Source: Enterovirga rhinocerotis (GTDB lineage: Bacteria; Pseudomonadota; Alphaproteobacteria; Rhizobiales; Beijerinckiaceae). Taken from it: a stretch of 64,000 nt of DNA. Below, piece by piece: positions 8,523-16,034 of the stretch. Under the pieces are notes generated by a model that saw only the letters and a list, made by a program, of their open reading frames with translations, was not told the origin of the DNA and ran no database searches. The stretch lies in contig NZ_SNZR01000011.1 of the NCBI RefSeq assembly GCF_004363955.1, forward strand, positions 2,232,001 to 2,296,000. Reading direction: 5' to 3'. Numbering within the stretch: position 1 is the stretch's first letter; every line of letters begins with the position of its first letter. The translations under genes were made by a program, and so were the position numbers.

Positions 8523-9596
8523 TCACTGATCGTAGGTGACGACGACCCGGTCCGAGAGCGGATAGCACTGGCAGGTCAGGACGTAGCCGCGGCGCACCTC
8601 GTAATCCTCGAGCGCGTGGTTGGTCTCCATCTCGGTCTCTCCCTCGAGCACCATGGCCCGGCAGGTCGAGCAGACGCCGGCCTTGCAGGCATAGGGTGCG
8701 TCGAGGCTCGCCCCGAGCGCGGCGTCGAGGAGGGACTGACCGCGTTTCGGCATCTCGACGATGCGGGTCGTGCCGTCGAGCGTGATCGTCGCCGTGCAGA
8801 GATCGGCCCTGTCACCGCTGGCGACGGCCTTCGGAACGTAGCTCCCGCGCCGCGGCGCGGAGGCGAAGAGCTCGAACTTGATCTGCTCGTCGCGCAGCCC
8901 GTGCTCGCGCAGGGAGGCGGCGATGGCGAGCATCATCGGCTCGGGGCCGCAGATGAAGGCCATGTCGACCGAGGCGAGGTCGATCCACCCCTTGAACAGC
9001 CGGGCGCATTTCTCGCCGTCGATGCGGCCGGAGAAGAGGTCGATCTCCTGGGCCTCGCTCTCCAGCACATGGATGACGTTCAGGCGCCCGAGATGGAGGT
9101 TCTTCAGGTCCTCCAGCTCCTCCCGGAACATGATCGCGTTGATCGAGCGGTTGCCGTAGACGAGCGTGAAGCGGGATCGGGGCTCGGCGGCGAGCGTCGT
9201 CTTGATCAGGCTCAGGACCGGGGTGATGCCGGAGCCGCCGGCGAAGGCGAGATGATGCCGCGCGGAAGCCGGATCGAGCGGCGCGTGGAAGGTGCCCATC
9301 GGCGGCATCGCCTCGAGCACGTCGCCGACGCGCAACTCCTCATTGGCGAAAGCCGAGAAGGCGCCGCCGTCCACCCTCTTGATGCCGACCTGGAGGATCC
9401 CCTCGTCGCGCCCGGCGCAGATCGAATAGGAGCGCCGGAGCTCCTCGCCCTCGAAGGCGCGGCGGAAGGTCAGGTACTGGCCCTGGACGAAGCCGAAGGC
9501 GCCGCGGTCCTCATCGCGCGGGGCGAGCGTGAGAACGACGGCGTCGCGCGTCTCCCGGCGGATGTCGGCGACCGTGAGGGGCAGGAAGCGGGACAT
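8523..9596 (-). CDS. paaE: Phenylacetyl-CoA 1,2-epoxidase, reductase subunit PaaE
   Basis: A 357-residue electron-transfer subunit passing electrons from NADPH to the PaaA diiron centre. The N-terminal two thirds are a ferredoxin-NADP reductase module (RRSYSICAG FAD motif, GGSGITPVLSL, CGPEPMM). The C-terminal ~90 residues are a plant-type 2Fe-2S ferredoxin with Cys ligands in YACKAGVCSTC and LTCQC. The start is ATG 9596, preceded by GGGGAG; the upstream frame extension reads into palindromic repeat. It is separated from paaD by about 210 bp of repeat. Confidence 0.95.
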   Translation of the reverse strand: MSRFLPLTVADIRRETRDAVVLTLAPRDEDRGAFGFVQGQYLTFRRAFEGEELRRSYSICAGRDEGILQVGIKRVDGGAFSAFANEELRVGDVLEAMPPMGTFHAPLDPASARHHLAFAGGSGITPVLSLIKTTLAAEPRSRFTLVYGNRSINAIMFREELEDLKNLHLGRLNVIHVLESEAQEIDLFSGRIDGEKCARLFKGWIDLASVDMAFICGPEPMMLAIAASLREHGLRDEQIKFELFASAPRRGSYVPKAVASGDRADLCTATITLDGTTRIVEMPKRGQSLLDAALGASLDAPYACKAGVCSTCRAMVLEGETEMETNHALEDYEVRRGYVLTCQCYPLSDRVVVTYDQ

Positions 9597-9625
9597 GTCA
9601 GGCTCCCCGCACCGCAACGCGCATG

Positions 9626-9767
9626 CCTTCTCCCCTTGCGGGAGAAGGGGGCCCTGCGAAGCAGGGTCGGATGAGGGGTGATGACTCGACGGCCACGGAG
9701 GAGTTGCCCCCCTCATCCGTCCCCCGGGACGAGCCCGGGGGCCACCTTCTCCCGCAAGGGGAGAAGG
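9626..9767. repeat. Composite palindromic intergenic repeat (copy 3, paaD/paaE gap)
   Basis: The outer arms, CCTTCTCCCCTTGCGGGAGAAG from 9626 and its reverse complement ending at 9767, flank internal GGATGAGGGG and CCCCTCATCC arms (about 9669-9718). Two further small hairpins, GCCCTGC-gaa-GCAGGG and CCCCCGGG-acga-GCCCGGGGG, lie inside. It fills most of the paaD-paaE gap. Confidence 0.85.
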
Positions 9768-9806
9768 GGCCGCGCGGAACTCCAAATGATCGCGCTGCAG
9801 CCATCG

Positions 9807-10301
9807 TCAGATGCTCTTGAAGTAGTCGAAGGGCTCGAGGCAGTCCTGGCAGCGCCAATGCGCCTTGCAGGGTGTCGAGCCGAACTGGCTGATCCGCTCG
9901 GTCCGCCGCGAGCCGCAGCGGGGGCAGGCGACGTCGAGGGCGCGGAGCGAGCCGACGCAGGCGGCGGTGCCGTCGACGGGCGGGGCGATGCCGTAATCGC
10001 GCAGCTTGTCCCGTCCCTCCCGGCTGATCCAGTCGGTCGTCCAGGCGGGCGAGAGCCGGCGCTTCAGCGCGACCCGGTCGAGACCTTTCTCGCGCAGATG
10101 CCGGTCGATCTCGAAATTGATGACGCTCGTCGCCGGGCAGCCCGAATAGGTCGGCGTCACCGTCACTTCGAGCGTATCGCCCGCCCAGGCCACATCGCGC
10201 ACGATGCCGAGATCGACGAGGGAGATCACCGGGATCTCGGGATCGGGCACCTCGCCGAGCCAGGACCAGACCTCCTCGACGGACGGGCGGGCGGGCGTCA
10301 T
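9807..10301 (-). CDS. paaD: Phenylacetyl-CoA epoxidase maturation protein PaaD
   Basis: A 164-residue protein of the PaaD (MIP18/DUF59) type, thought to assist iron-sulfur or diiron maturation of the epoxidase. The DUF59 part is clear (VPDPEIPVISLVDLGIVRDV; TYSGCPATSVI with the conserved Cys). The C-terminus carries a zinc-ribbon-like pair, CPRCG and CQDC. The start is either ATG 10301 or GTG 10310; the GTG would give a 4-bp GTGA overlap with the end of paaC, so translation is coupled either way. Confidence 0.93.
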   Translation of the reverse strand: MTPARPSVEEVWSWLGEVPDPEIPVISLVDLGIVRDVAWAGDTLEVTVTPTYSGCPATSVINFEIDRHLREKGLDRVALKRRLSPAWTTDWISREGRDKLRDYGIAPPVDGTAACVGSLRALDVACPRCGSRRTERISQFGSTPCKAHWRCQDCLEPFDYFKSI

Positions 10302-10306
10302 GGCGC

Positions 10307-11077
10307 TCACCACGCCGCGCCGGGATAGGCGCGCTGGAGGAACTGCATCTCGGCGAGGATGAAGCCCAGATGCTCGCTGTGCCGGCCGCTCTTGCCGCCC
10401 TTCTGGGCGTAATCGTTCTGCGGCACCGCGAGCGTCGCCTCGGCCAGAACCGCCTCGACATGGCTCCGCCAGACCGGCCGCAGGCTGTCGGGCTCGGGCG
10501 CGAGACCGGCAGCCGCGATCTCCGCGTCCCGCGCATCGCCCGCGAACATCTCGCCGGCATAGGACCACAGGAGGTCGAGCGCGGCCTGCATGCGGCGGTG
10601 GCTCTCCTCCGTCCCGTCGCCGAGGCGGATGACGAGATCGCCTGAGCGCTCGAGGTGATAGGCGACCTCCTTAGAGGCCTTCTCGGCGATCTCGGCGACG
10701 CGCTCGTCGCTCGCCCCCTGGAGAGCCCGCAGCATCGGCAGGTGCCAGGAATCGAACAGGAACTGGCGCATGATCGTGCGCCCGAAATCGCCGTTCGGCT
10801 GCTCGACGAGCAGCAGGTTCCGGAAGGCTGGCACGTCGCGCAGATAGGCGAGATCGTCGGCGCTGCGCCCCCTCCCCTCGGCCTCCGCCGCGAGGCCGAG
10901 CCAGAGCTGCGTCTGGCCGATCAGGTCGAGCGCCATGTTGGCGAGCGCGATATCCTCCTCCAGGGCCGGCGAATGCCCGCACCATTCGGAGTTGCGATGG
11001 CCGAGGATGAGGCAGTTGTCGCCCATCCGGAGCGCCAGCTCGACGAGAGGCGCGGTCTGCACCGCGTGGCCGGCCAT
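10307..11077 (-). CDS. paaC: Phenylacetyl-CoA epoxidase structural subunit PaaC
   Basis: A 256-residue ferritin-like partner of PaaA; the family subunit scaffolds the complex rather than carrying the active diiron site. The family signatures LGHRNSEWCGHSPALEEDIALAN, DFGRTIMRQFLFDSW and LGFILAEMQFLQRAYPGAAW (C-terminal) are intact. The ATG at 11077 shares one base with the paaB stop (TGATG), giving tight translational coupling. Confidence 0.95.
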   Translation of the reverse strand: MAGHAVQTAPLVELALRMGDNCLILGHRNSEWCGHSPALEEDIALANMALDLIGQTQLWLGLAAEAEGRGRSADDLAYLRDVPAFRNLLLVEQPNGDFGRTIMRQFLFDSWHLPMLRALQGASDERVAEIAEKASKEVAYHLERSGDLVIRLGDGTEESHRRMQAALDLLWSYAGEMFAGDARDAEIAAAGLAPEPDSLRPVWRSHVEAVLAEATLAVPQNDYAQKGGKSGRHSEHLGFILAEMQFLQRAYPGAAW

Positions 11078-11361
11078 CACATGTGGCCCACTTCGTCGGG
11101 GATGTCGAAGAAGGTCGGGTGCCGGTAGACCTTGGAATTGGCCGGATCGAAGAGCGGCCCCTTCTTGGAGGGAGCGCTCGCGACGATGTCGGCGGAGCGC
11201 ACGACCCAGATGCTCACCCCCTCGTTGCGCCGCGTATAGACGTCGCGGGCATGATGGATCGCCATCTCGGCATCGGGCGCGTGCAGGCTGCCGACATGCC
11301 GGTGGTTGAGCCCGTGCTGGCCGCGGATGAAGACCTCCCAGAGAGGCCACTCGCTCGACAT
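11077..11361 (-). CDS. paaB: Phenylacetyl-CoA epoxidase subunit PaaB
   Basis: A 94-residue small subunit that bridges PaaA-PaaC dimers in the epoxidase complex. The family pattern WPLWEVFIRGQHGLNHRHVGSLHA at the N-terminus and the VYTRRNEGVSIWVV core are visible. The start is ATG 11361 (MSSEWPLWE), with GGGAGGG upstream, in preference to the in-frame ATG at 11382. It is separated from paaA by repeat copy 4 and fused by 1-bp overlap to paaC. Confidence 0.95.
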   Translation of the reverse strand: MSSEWPLWEVFIRGQHGLNHRHVGSLHAPDAEMAIHHARDVYTRRNEGVSIWVVRSADIVASAPSKKGPLFDPANSKVYRHPTFFDIPDEVGHM

Positions 11362-11391
11362 CGGTTTCCCTCCCGATTTCAATCCGCCCCG

Positions 11392-11526
11392 CTTCTCCCC
11401 TTGCGAAAGAAGTCGAGTTGCGCGTCAGCGCAACCGAATGAGGGGCTAGGGACACTCGCCGCTGGCGAGGCAAACCCCTCACCCGGTCGGCTGGCGCCGA
11501 CTCGACCTCTCCCGCAAGGGGAGAGG
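11392..11526. repeat. Composite palindromic intergenic repeat (copy 4, paaA/paaB gap)
   Basis: The outer arms CTTCTCCCCTTGCGAAAGAAG (from 11392) and CTCTCCCGCAAGGGGAGAG (to 11526) are less perfect than in copies 2 and 3. Internal hairpins include GTTGCGC-gtca-GCGCAAC and GCCGGCGAGTGTC-type arms around 11450-11470. It is located between paaA and paaB. Confidence 0.75.
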
Positions 11527-11537
11527 CAGGCGCTACC

Positions 11538-12533
11538 TCACGCCGCCTGCGCCATCCGGCGGTCGGCCTTCTTTCGCGCATGCGCGCTCAGCCCCTCGCG
11601 GAACCAGGCGCCCTCGTCCCAGGCGTCCTTGCGGGCCTGGAGCCGCTCGCGGTTGCAGGGGCCGTTGCCGGCGATCACCGCATAGAACTCGTCCCAATCG
11701 GGCTGGCCGAAATCGAAACCGCCCTTCTCCTCGTTCCATGCGAGGTCCGGGTCGGGCACGGTGAGACCGAGGAACCGGGCCTGCGGCACGGTCTGGTCGA
11801 CGAATTTCTGGCGCAGGGCGTCGTTCGAATCCTGCTTGATGTTCCAGGCCATCGACTGGGCCGAATGGACCGAGGCGTCGTCCGACGGGCCGAACATCAT
11901 CAGCGAGGGCCACCACCAGCGATCCAGCGCATCCTGCGCCATCGCCTTCTGCGCGTCGCTGCCCTTGGCCAGCACCGACATGATGTGGAAGCCCTGGCGC
12001 TGATGGAAGCTCTCTTCCTTGCAGATGCGCACCATGGCGCGGGCATAGGGGCCGTAGGAGCAGCGCTGCAGCGGCACCTGATTCATGATCGCCGCGCCGT
12101 CGACGAGCCAGCCGATCGCGCCGATATCGGCCCAGGACAGCGTCGGGTAGTTGAAGATCGAGGAATACTTCGCCTTGCCCGAATGGAGCTGGGCATACAT
12201 CTCGTCGCGCGAAATGCCGAGCGTCTCGGCCGCGCAGTAGAGATAGAGGCCGTGCCCAGCCTCGTCCTGCACCTTGGCGAGGAGGATCGCCTTGCGCTCG
12301 AGCGTCGGGGCGCGGGTGATCCAGTTCCCCTCCGGCAATTGCCCGACGATCTCGGAATGGGCGTGCTGGCTGATCTGCCGGACAAGCGTCTTCCGGTAGC
12401 CCTCGGGCATCCACTCCTTGGGCTCGATCTTCTCGCCCGCATCGATGCGTTCCTGGAAGGCGCGCTCCTGCGGATCCATCTCGTCGAGAGTGCGGAGCCG
12501 GGCCGCGTCGGTCTTCACCAGTTGGGCGTACAT
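11538..12533 (-). CDS. paaA: Phenylacetyl-CoA 1,2-epoxidase catalytic subunit PaaA
   Basis: A 331-residue catalytic diiron subunit that epoxidises the aromatic ring of phenylacetyl-CoA using O2. The metal-binding motifs DEAGH (about residue 105) and EESFH (about residue 173) of the ferritin-like four-helix bundle are both present, as are [16 protein letters not shown] and [22 protein letters not shown]. It is the first gene of the leftward paa operon. A probable promoter and dyad lie 60-90 bp upstream. No paaK ligase or paaF/G/H/J genes are in the window, so later steps are encoded elsewhere. Confidence 0.97.
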   Translation of the reverse strand: MYAQLVKTDAARLRTLDEMDPQERAFQERIDAGEKIEPKEWMPEGYRKTLVRQISQHAHSEIVGQLPEGNWITRAPTLERKAILLAKVQDEAGHGLYLYCAAETLGISRDEMYAQLHSGKAKYSSIFNYPTLSWADIGAIGWLVDGAAIMNQVPLQRCSYGPYARAMVRICKEESFHQRQGFHIMSVLAKGSDAQKAMAQDALDRWWWPSLMMFGPSDDASVHSAQSMAWNIKQDSNDALRQKFVDQTVPQARFLGLTVPDPDLAWNEEKGGFDFGQPDWDEFYAVIAGNGPCNRERLQARKDAWDEGAWFREGLSAHARKKADRRMAQAA

Positions 12534-12564
12534 GCGCGTCCTCCTCGGTGCCCCAGAGTCGACG

Positions 12565-12603
12565 TGTTACACCACGCTCGAGACCGTGGCTTGTTTTGTA
12601 ACA
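12565..12603. promoter_or_regulatory. Inverted repeat TGTTACA-N25-TGTAACA upstream of paaA
   Basis: TGTTACA at 12565-12571 and TGTAACA at 12597-12603 are perfect 7-bp inverted arms; an inner dyad CCACG (12572-12576)/CGTGG (12585-12589) lies between them. A further TTGTAAC half-site is at 12628-12634. The right arm overlaps the proposed paaA -10 box. This suits a TetR- or GntR-type regulator responding to phenylacetyl-CoA, but no regulator gene is adjacent. Confidence 0.5.
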
Positions 12604-12622
12604 TAAAGCGACCGGTCGTCAA
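12595..12622 (-). promoter_or_regulatory. Probable paaA promoter
   Basis: On the minus strand TTGACG (12622-12617) is followed after 16 bp by TACAAA (12600-12595). This puts the -10 box about 60 bp upstream of the paaA ATG. It matches the consensus at 5 of 6 and 4 of 6 positions. It overlaps the TGTAACA arm of the inverted repeat. Confidence 0.45.
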
Positions 12623-12740
12623 AGACTTTGTAACGCATCCAAGGAGGGCACTCCATCCGCCCCTCCGGCGATGCGCGCCCTTGCAAGGGTCGGCCGATCG
12701 GCGCAAGTCCGCCCCATCGAAGATGGGAGGGTTCGCGGGG

Positions 12741-13670
12741 ATGACGGATACCAAAGGGCCGGTCGGCTTCATCGGGCTCGGGGCCATGGGAGCGGCCATG
12801 GCCGAGCGGCTCGCGGAAGCGGGCATTCCCCTCCTCGCGCTCGACAGGAACCAAGCCGCCCTGGACGCCTTCGTCGCCCGCGGCGCCACGGCCTGCGCCA
12901 CCCCGGCCGAGGTCGCGGACGGCGCGGAGGTGGTGTTCTGCTGCCTGCCGAAGGCCGCCATCTCCCGAGAGGTCGCGCTGGGCGCGGACGGAATCGCGAA
13001 GGGGCGGCGCGCCCGCGTCGTCGTCGAGACCTCGACCATCGGCAAACAGGCCATGGAGCCGATCGCAGCCGGCCTCGCGGCCGCGGGCAAGGCGCTCGTC
13101 GACTGCCCGATCAGCGGCGGCCCGCGCGGCGCCCGCGCCGGCACGCTCGCGGCGATCGTCTCCGGCGCGGCGGTCCCGATCGAGGCCGCGCGCCCCTATC
13201 TCGAGATCATGGCCAAGAACGTCTTCGTCGTCGGCGACGAACCCGGCCAGGCCCAGGTCATGAAGCTCGTCAACAACCTCATCTCGGCCGCGAACATGGC
13301 CTCGGCCTTCGAGGCGCTCGTGATCGGCGCCAAGGCCGGGCTCGACCCGGACATGATGGTGCAGGTCATCAACGTCTCGACGGGCCGCAACAGCGCGACC
13401 CTCGACAAGGTCCCGCAATCGGTGCTGACCGGCAGCTTCGACTACGGGGCCCGGCTCGACATCCTCTACAAGGACATCAATCTCGGCCTGTCCGAAGCGG
13501 AAGCCCTCGGCGTTCCGACCTGGACGCTGAACGCCGTGACGCAGCTCTTCCGCCACGGCGTCATGGAACTCGGCGGCGAGAAGGACTTCACCTCGCTCAT
13601 CCGCCTCGTCGAGGGCTGGGCCGGCGCCGAGGTCCGAAGCCGGGCTGCGACCGACCGGGATGCCGGCTGA
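12741..13670 (+). CDS. NAD(P)-dependent 3-hydroxyisobutyrate-dehydrogenase-family oxidoreductase
   Basis: A 309-residue beta-hydroxyacid dehydrogenase. The N-terminal Rossmann motif GFIGLGAMGAAMA is at residues 8-20, the substrate-binding motif DCPISGGPRGARAGTL near residue 118, and the catalytic Lys region GQAQVMKLVNN near 170. Family members oxidise 3-hydroxyisobutyrate, tartronate semialdehyde or related acids; the exact substrate is not determinable. The start is ATG 12741 with a purine-rich leader. It is divergent from paaA and convergent with the TctC gene at 13679, with an 8-bp gap. Confidence 0.88.
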   Translation: MTDTKGPVGFIGLGAMGAAMAERLAEAGIPLLALDRNQAALDAFVARGATACATPAEVADGAEVVFCCLPKAAISREVALGADGIAKGRRARVVVETSTIGKQAMEPIAAGLAAAGKALVDCPISGGPRGARAGTLAAIVSGAAVPIEAARPYLEIMAKNVFVVGDEPGQAQVMKLVNNLISAANMASAFEALVIGAKAGLDPDMMVQVINVSTGRNSATLDKVPQSVLTGSFDYGARLDILYKDINLGLSEAEALGVPTWTLNAVTQLFRHGVMELGGEKDFTSLIRLVEGWAGAEVRSRAATDRDAG

Positions 13671-13681
13671 GCCTCGGCTCA
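13668..13681. terminator. Small hairpin containing both convergent stop codons
   Basis: TGAGCC-tc-GGCTCA: the TGA of the dehydrogenase and the reversed TGA of the TctC gene are the outer bases of a perfect 6-bp-arm palindrome. No U-tract follows on either strand, so termination is only a possibility. Confidence 0.3.
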
Positions 13682-14701
13682 ATCGACCGAGACGTTCAGG
13701 CTCTCGACGATCGGCTGCCAGCGCCGCCCCTCCTCCGCGAGCAGGCGCTGCGCGCCCTCGGGGGCGATCTGGCTCTCCTCCGGCCGATCGAGCCCGAGCT
13801 CGACCGTCCGTTTCGCGAAGAGCGGATCGCGGGTCGCCTTGGCGACCGCATCCGCCAGACGCCGCACGATCGGATCGGGCGTGCCCTTCTTCACCACGAC
13901 CATGTTCCAGATCCGGTAGTCGAGATCGGAGAAGCGGGATTCGGAGGCGGCCGGCATCTTCGGGGCACCCGCCATGCGCGATTTCTGCAGCACCGCGACG
14001 CCGGTCACGACGCCGCCCTGGATGTGCTGCAGGGACCCGGTCGGGCTCTCGACGATGAACGAGACGTTGCCGGCGAGAAGATCGTTCAGCGAACCGCCCG
14101 AGCTTCGGTAGTTCACGATCTGGATGTTCAGGCCGAGCCGCCGGTTCAGGATCACGGCGCCGAGATAGGAGCCGGAGCCGATCCCGGCCGCGCCGAAGTT
14201 CAGCTTGCCTTCGTTCTCCCGGGCATAGGCCTCGAACGCATCGAGACCCGAGAGCACCGTGTTCTTGTTGGCCACCAGCATCTGAGGCGAGTCGGCGACC
14301 GAGGCGAGCGCCGTGAAGTCGGCCGGCGGATCGTAGGGCTTGTTGCGGTAGAACGCGATCGCAGCCGCGAGCGTGCCCGTATTGCCGATGAGCAGCGTAT
14401 GGCCGTCGGCCTGGGCGGCGAGCACCCGCCGTCCCGCGATGCCGCCGCCCGCGCCGGGGACGTTCTCGACGATCACCTGCTGGCCGAGTTCCTTTCCGAC
14501 CGCATCGGCCAGGAGCCTGGCGAGGATGTCAGTCGAGCCGCCGGCCGCGAACGGCACGATCAGTGTCAGGATGCGGCTCGGAAAGGCTGCTTGCGCGCGC
14601 CCCGCGACCGTCGAGGCGGCGAGCCCTCCGAGACCGAGCAGCGCCGCTCTCCGGTCCAGTCCCGGTTGTGCCGCAATGATATTGCCCGACGCGTCTTGCA
14701 T
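13679..14701 (-). CDS. TctC/Bug-family periplasmic solute-binding protein (first)
   Basis: A 340-residue binding protein of the tripartite tricarboxylate transporter (Bug) family, which binds carboxylates in the periplasm. The twin-arginine-like DRRAALLGLGGLAASTVAGRAQA leader precedes the mature FPSRILTLIVPFAAGGSTD, whose PFAAGG motif is diagnostic. PGAGGGIAG and GNTGTLAAA are also conserved. The start is ATG 14701 with GGAGG. No TctA/TctB membrane genes are present nearby, as is common for Bug proteins. The adjacent SDR suggests uptake of a substrate for this catabolic island. Confidence 0.9.
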   Translation of the reverse strand: MQDASGNIIAAQPGLDRRAALLGLGGLAASTVAGRAQAAFPSRILTLIVPFAAGGSTDILARLLADAVGKELGQQVIVENVPGAGGGIAGRRVLAAQADGHTLLIGNTGTLAAAIAFYRNKPYDPPADFTALASVADSPQMLVANKNTVLSGLDAFEAYARENEGKLNFGAAGIGSGSYLGAVILNRRLGLNIQIVNYRSSGGSLNDLLAGNVSFIVESPTGSLQHIQGGVVTGVAVLQKSRMAGAPKMPAASESRFSDLDYRIWNMVVVKKGTPDPIVRRLADAVAKATRDPLFAKRTVELGLDRPEESQIAPEGAQRLLAEEGRRWQPIVESLNVSVD

Positions 14702-14806
14702 GATGTCATCCTCCCTCTCGGCCTGCCTCGCTTCGGGAGGCATGGCCGCTCGACCATGAGATTCGCTTCGCCGCATCGTCGGCGCGACGAAGCCGTTGCG
14801 GCTTCG

Positions 14807-15616
14807 TCAGCCGATCCGGTTCAACGCGCCGCCGTCCACCGGCAGGGCGATCCCCGTGATGAAGCCCGCCTCGTCCGAGGCGAGAAACAACGCCGCATGG
14901 GCGACGTCCCAGGCGGTCCCCATGCGGCCGCGCAGCGGGACGCGGGCGTCGCGCTCCGCCGCCACCTCCTCGCGCGGGCGCCCCGTGGCGCGCGAGCGCG
15001 TATCGACCGCCATCGGCGTGTCCATGAGGCCCGGCAGGATCGCATTGGCCCGAATGCCGTAGGCGGCATTCTGCATGGCGAGCTGCTGGGTGAAGGCGAT
15101 GAGGCCGGCCTTGCTGGTCCGGTAGCTCACGAAGGGATAGGTGGTCTCGATCGCGGACATCGACGAGACGTTCAGGATCACGCCGCTCCCCTGCTCGCGC
15201 ATGATCGGCACGGCGTGCTTGGCCGCCATCACGGCGCCCCGCAGGTTGATCGCATGGACGCGGTCGAAGGCCTCCTCCGTCACCTCGGAGAGGATCGTGT
15301 CGCCGCCGGCGATGCTGACGCCGACATTGTAGTACAGGATGTCGAGGCGTCCCCAGAGCCGCACCGCCTCTGCGATCGCCCGGCCGAGCGAGGCGCCGTT
15401 CGTCACGTCGGCCGCGGAGGCCTTCACGGCGCCACCCGAGTCCGGACGGGCCATCGCAGCCGTCTCCTCGGCGGATGCGAGGTCCCGATCCACCGCCAGG
15501 ATCTTCGCACCCTCTTCGGCGAAGCGCAGGCAGACCGCCCGACCGTTGCCCATTCCCTGGCCGGGGCTCTGCCCCGCCCCGATCACGATCGCGACCTTGC
15601 CCTCGAGGCGCCCCAT
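14807..15616 (-). CDS. Short-chain dehydrogenase/reductase (SDR)
   Basis: A 269-residue classical SDR with an expanded nucleotide motif (VIGAGQSPGQGMGNGRA instead of TGxxxGIG), a feature shared with the SDR at 19466 and suggesting related roles. The NNVG-like motif is LYYNVGVS; the catalytic residues lie in NVSSMSA and YRTSKAG (YxxxK). The C-terminus ITGIALPVDGG is standard. ATG 15616 is preferred; an ATG three codons upstream (15625) has its Shine-Dalgarno too close. It is upstream of, and probably co-transcribed with, the TctC gene at 13679. Confidence 0.85.
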   Translation of the reverse strand: MGRLEGKVAIVIGAGQSPGQGMGNGRAVCLRFAEEGAKILAVDRDLASAEETAAMARPDSGGAVKASAADVTNGASLGRAIAEAVRLWGRLDILYYNVGVSIAGGDTILSEVTEEAFDRVHAINLRGAVMAAKHAVPIMREQGSGVILNVSSMSAIETTYPFVSYRTSKAGLIAFTQQLAMQNAAYGIRANAILPGLMDTPMAVDTRSRATGRPREEVAAERDARVPLRGRMGTAWDVAHAALFLASDEAGFITGIALPVDGGALNRIG

Positions 15617-15720
15617 CCTCTCCATCTCCCTGTCCCGTAGCGGCGCGGTGCTCGTTATGGCCGCGCTCTGCGTCCGGGCTATACAGTCCCGACGCGAGAG
15701 GGAAGAGCGAGGAGGAGCAG

Positions 15721-15999
15721 GTGCTGTATTGCGTCCGCATGGATGTGCGCGTGCCGCACGACGTCGATCCGGACCGCTTCGCCGCCCTGAAGGCGGCGGA
15801 GAAGGCGCGAGCGGAAGAACTTCAGCGCGCCGGAACCTGGCGCCATCTCTGGCGCATTGCGGGGCAATACGCGAATATCAGCGTCTTCGACGTGGCAAGC
15901 CACGACGAGCTGCACGAGGTCCTGTCGACGCTGCCGCTGTTTCCGTTCATGGAGATCGAGGTGACGCCGCTCGCACGACATCCCTCCGCGATCGATTGA
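15721..15999 (+). CDS. Muconolactone delta-isomerase (CatC)-family protein
   Basis: A 92-residue dimeric-barrel protein resembling muconolactone isomerase, which converts muconolactone to 3-oxoadipate enol-lactone in catechol breakdown. MLYCVRMDVRVPHDVDPDRF, the KARAEELQRAGTWRHLWRIAG core and the LPLFPFMEIEVTPL end match that family in length and order. The start is GTG 15721 with GGAGGAG 4 bp upstream. No catA or catB is nearby, so it may act on a different lactone. It is the only rightward gene in this part of the island. Confidence 0.8.
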   Translation: MLYCVRMDVRVPHDVDPDRFAALKAAEKARAEELQRAGTWRHLWRIAGQYANISVFDVASHDELHEVLSTLPLFPFMEIEVTPLARHPSAID

Positions 16000-16034
16000 C
16001 CGGGGGCTGAGGCGCCCCCGGCTCCCGTCGGCTC

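Noticed and set aside
7581-11526. The palindromic repeats as CRISPR or insertion-sequence ends
   Set aside because: There are only single copies per gap, no regular spacers, no cas genes, no transposase and no target duplications; they fit short interspersed palindromes instead.
12671-15640. 989-codon plus-strand open frame across the dehydrogenase, TctC and SDR genes
   Set aside because: It overlaps three well-supported genes, starts inside intergenic sequence and encodes no known motif.
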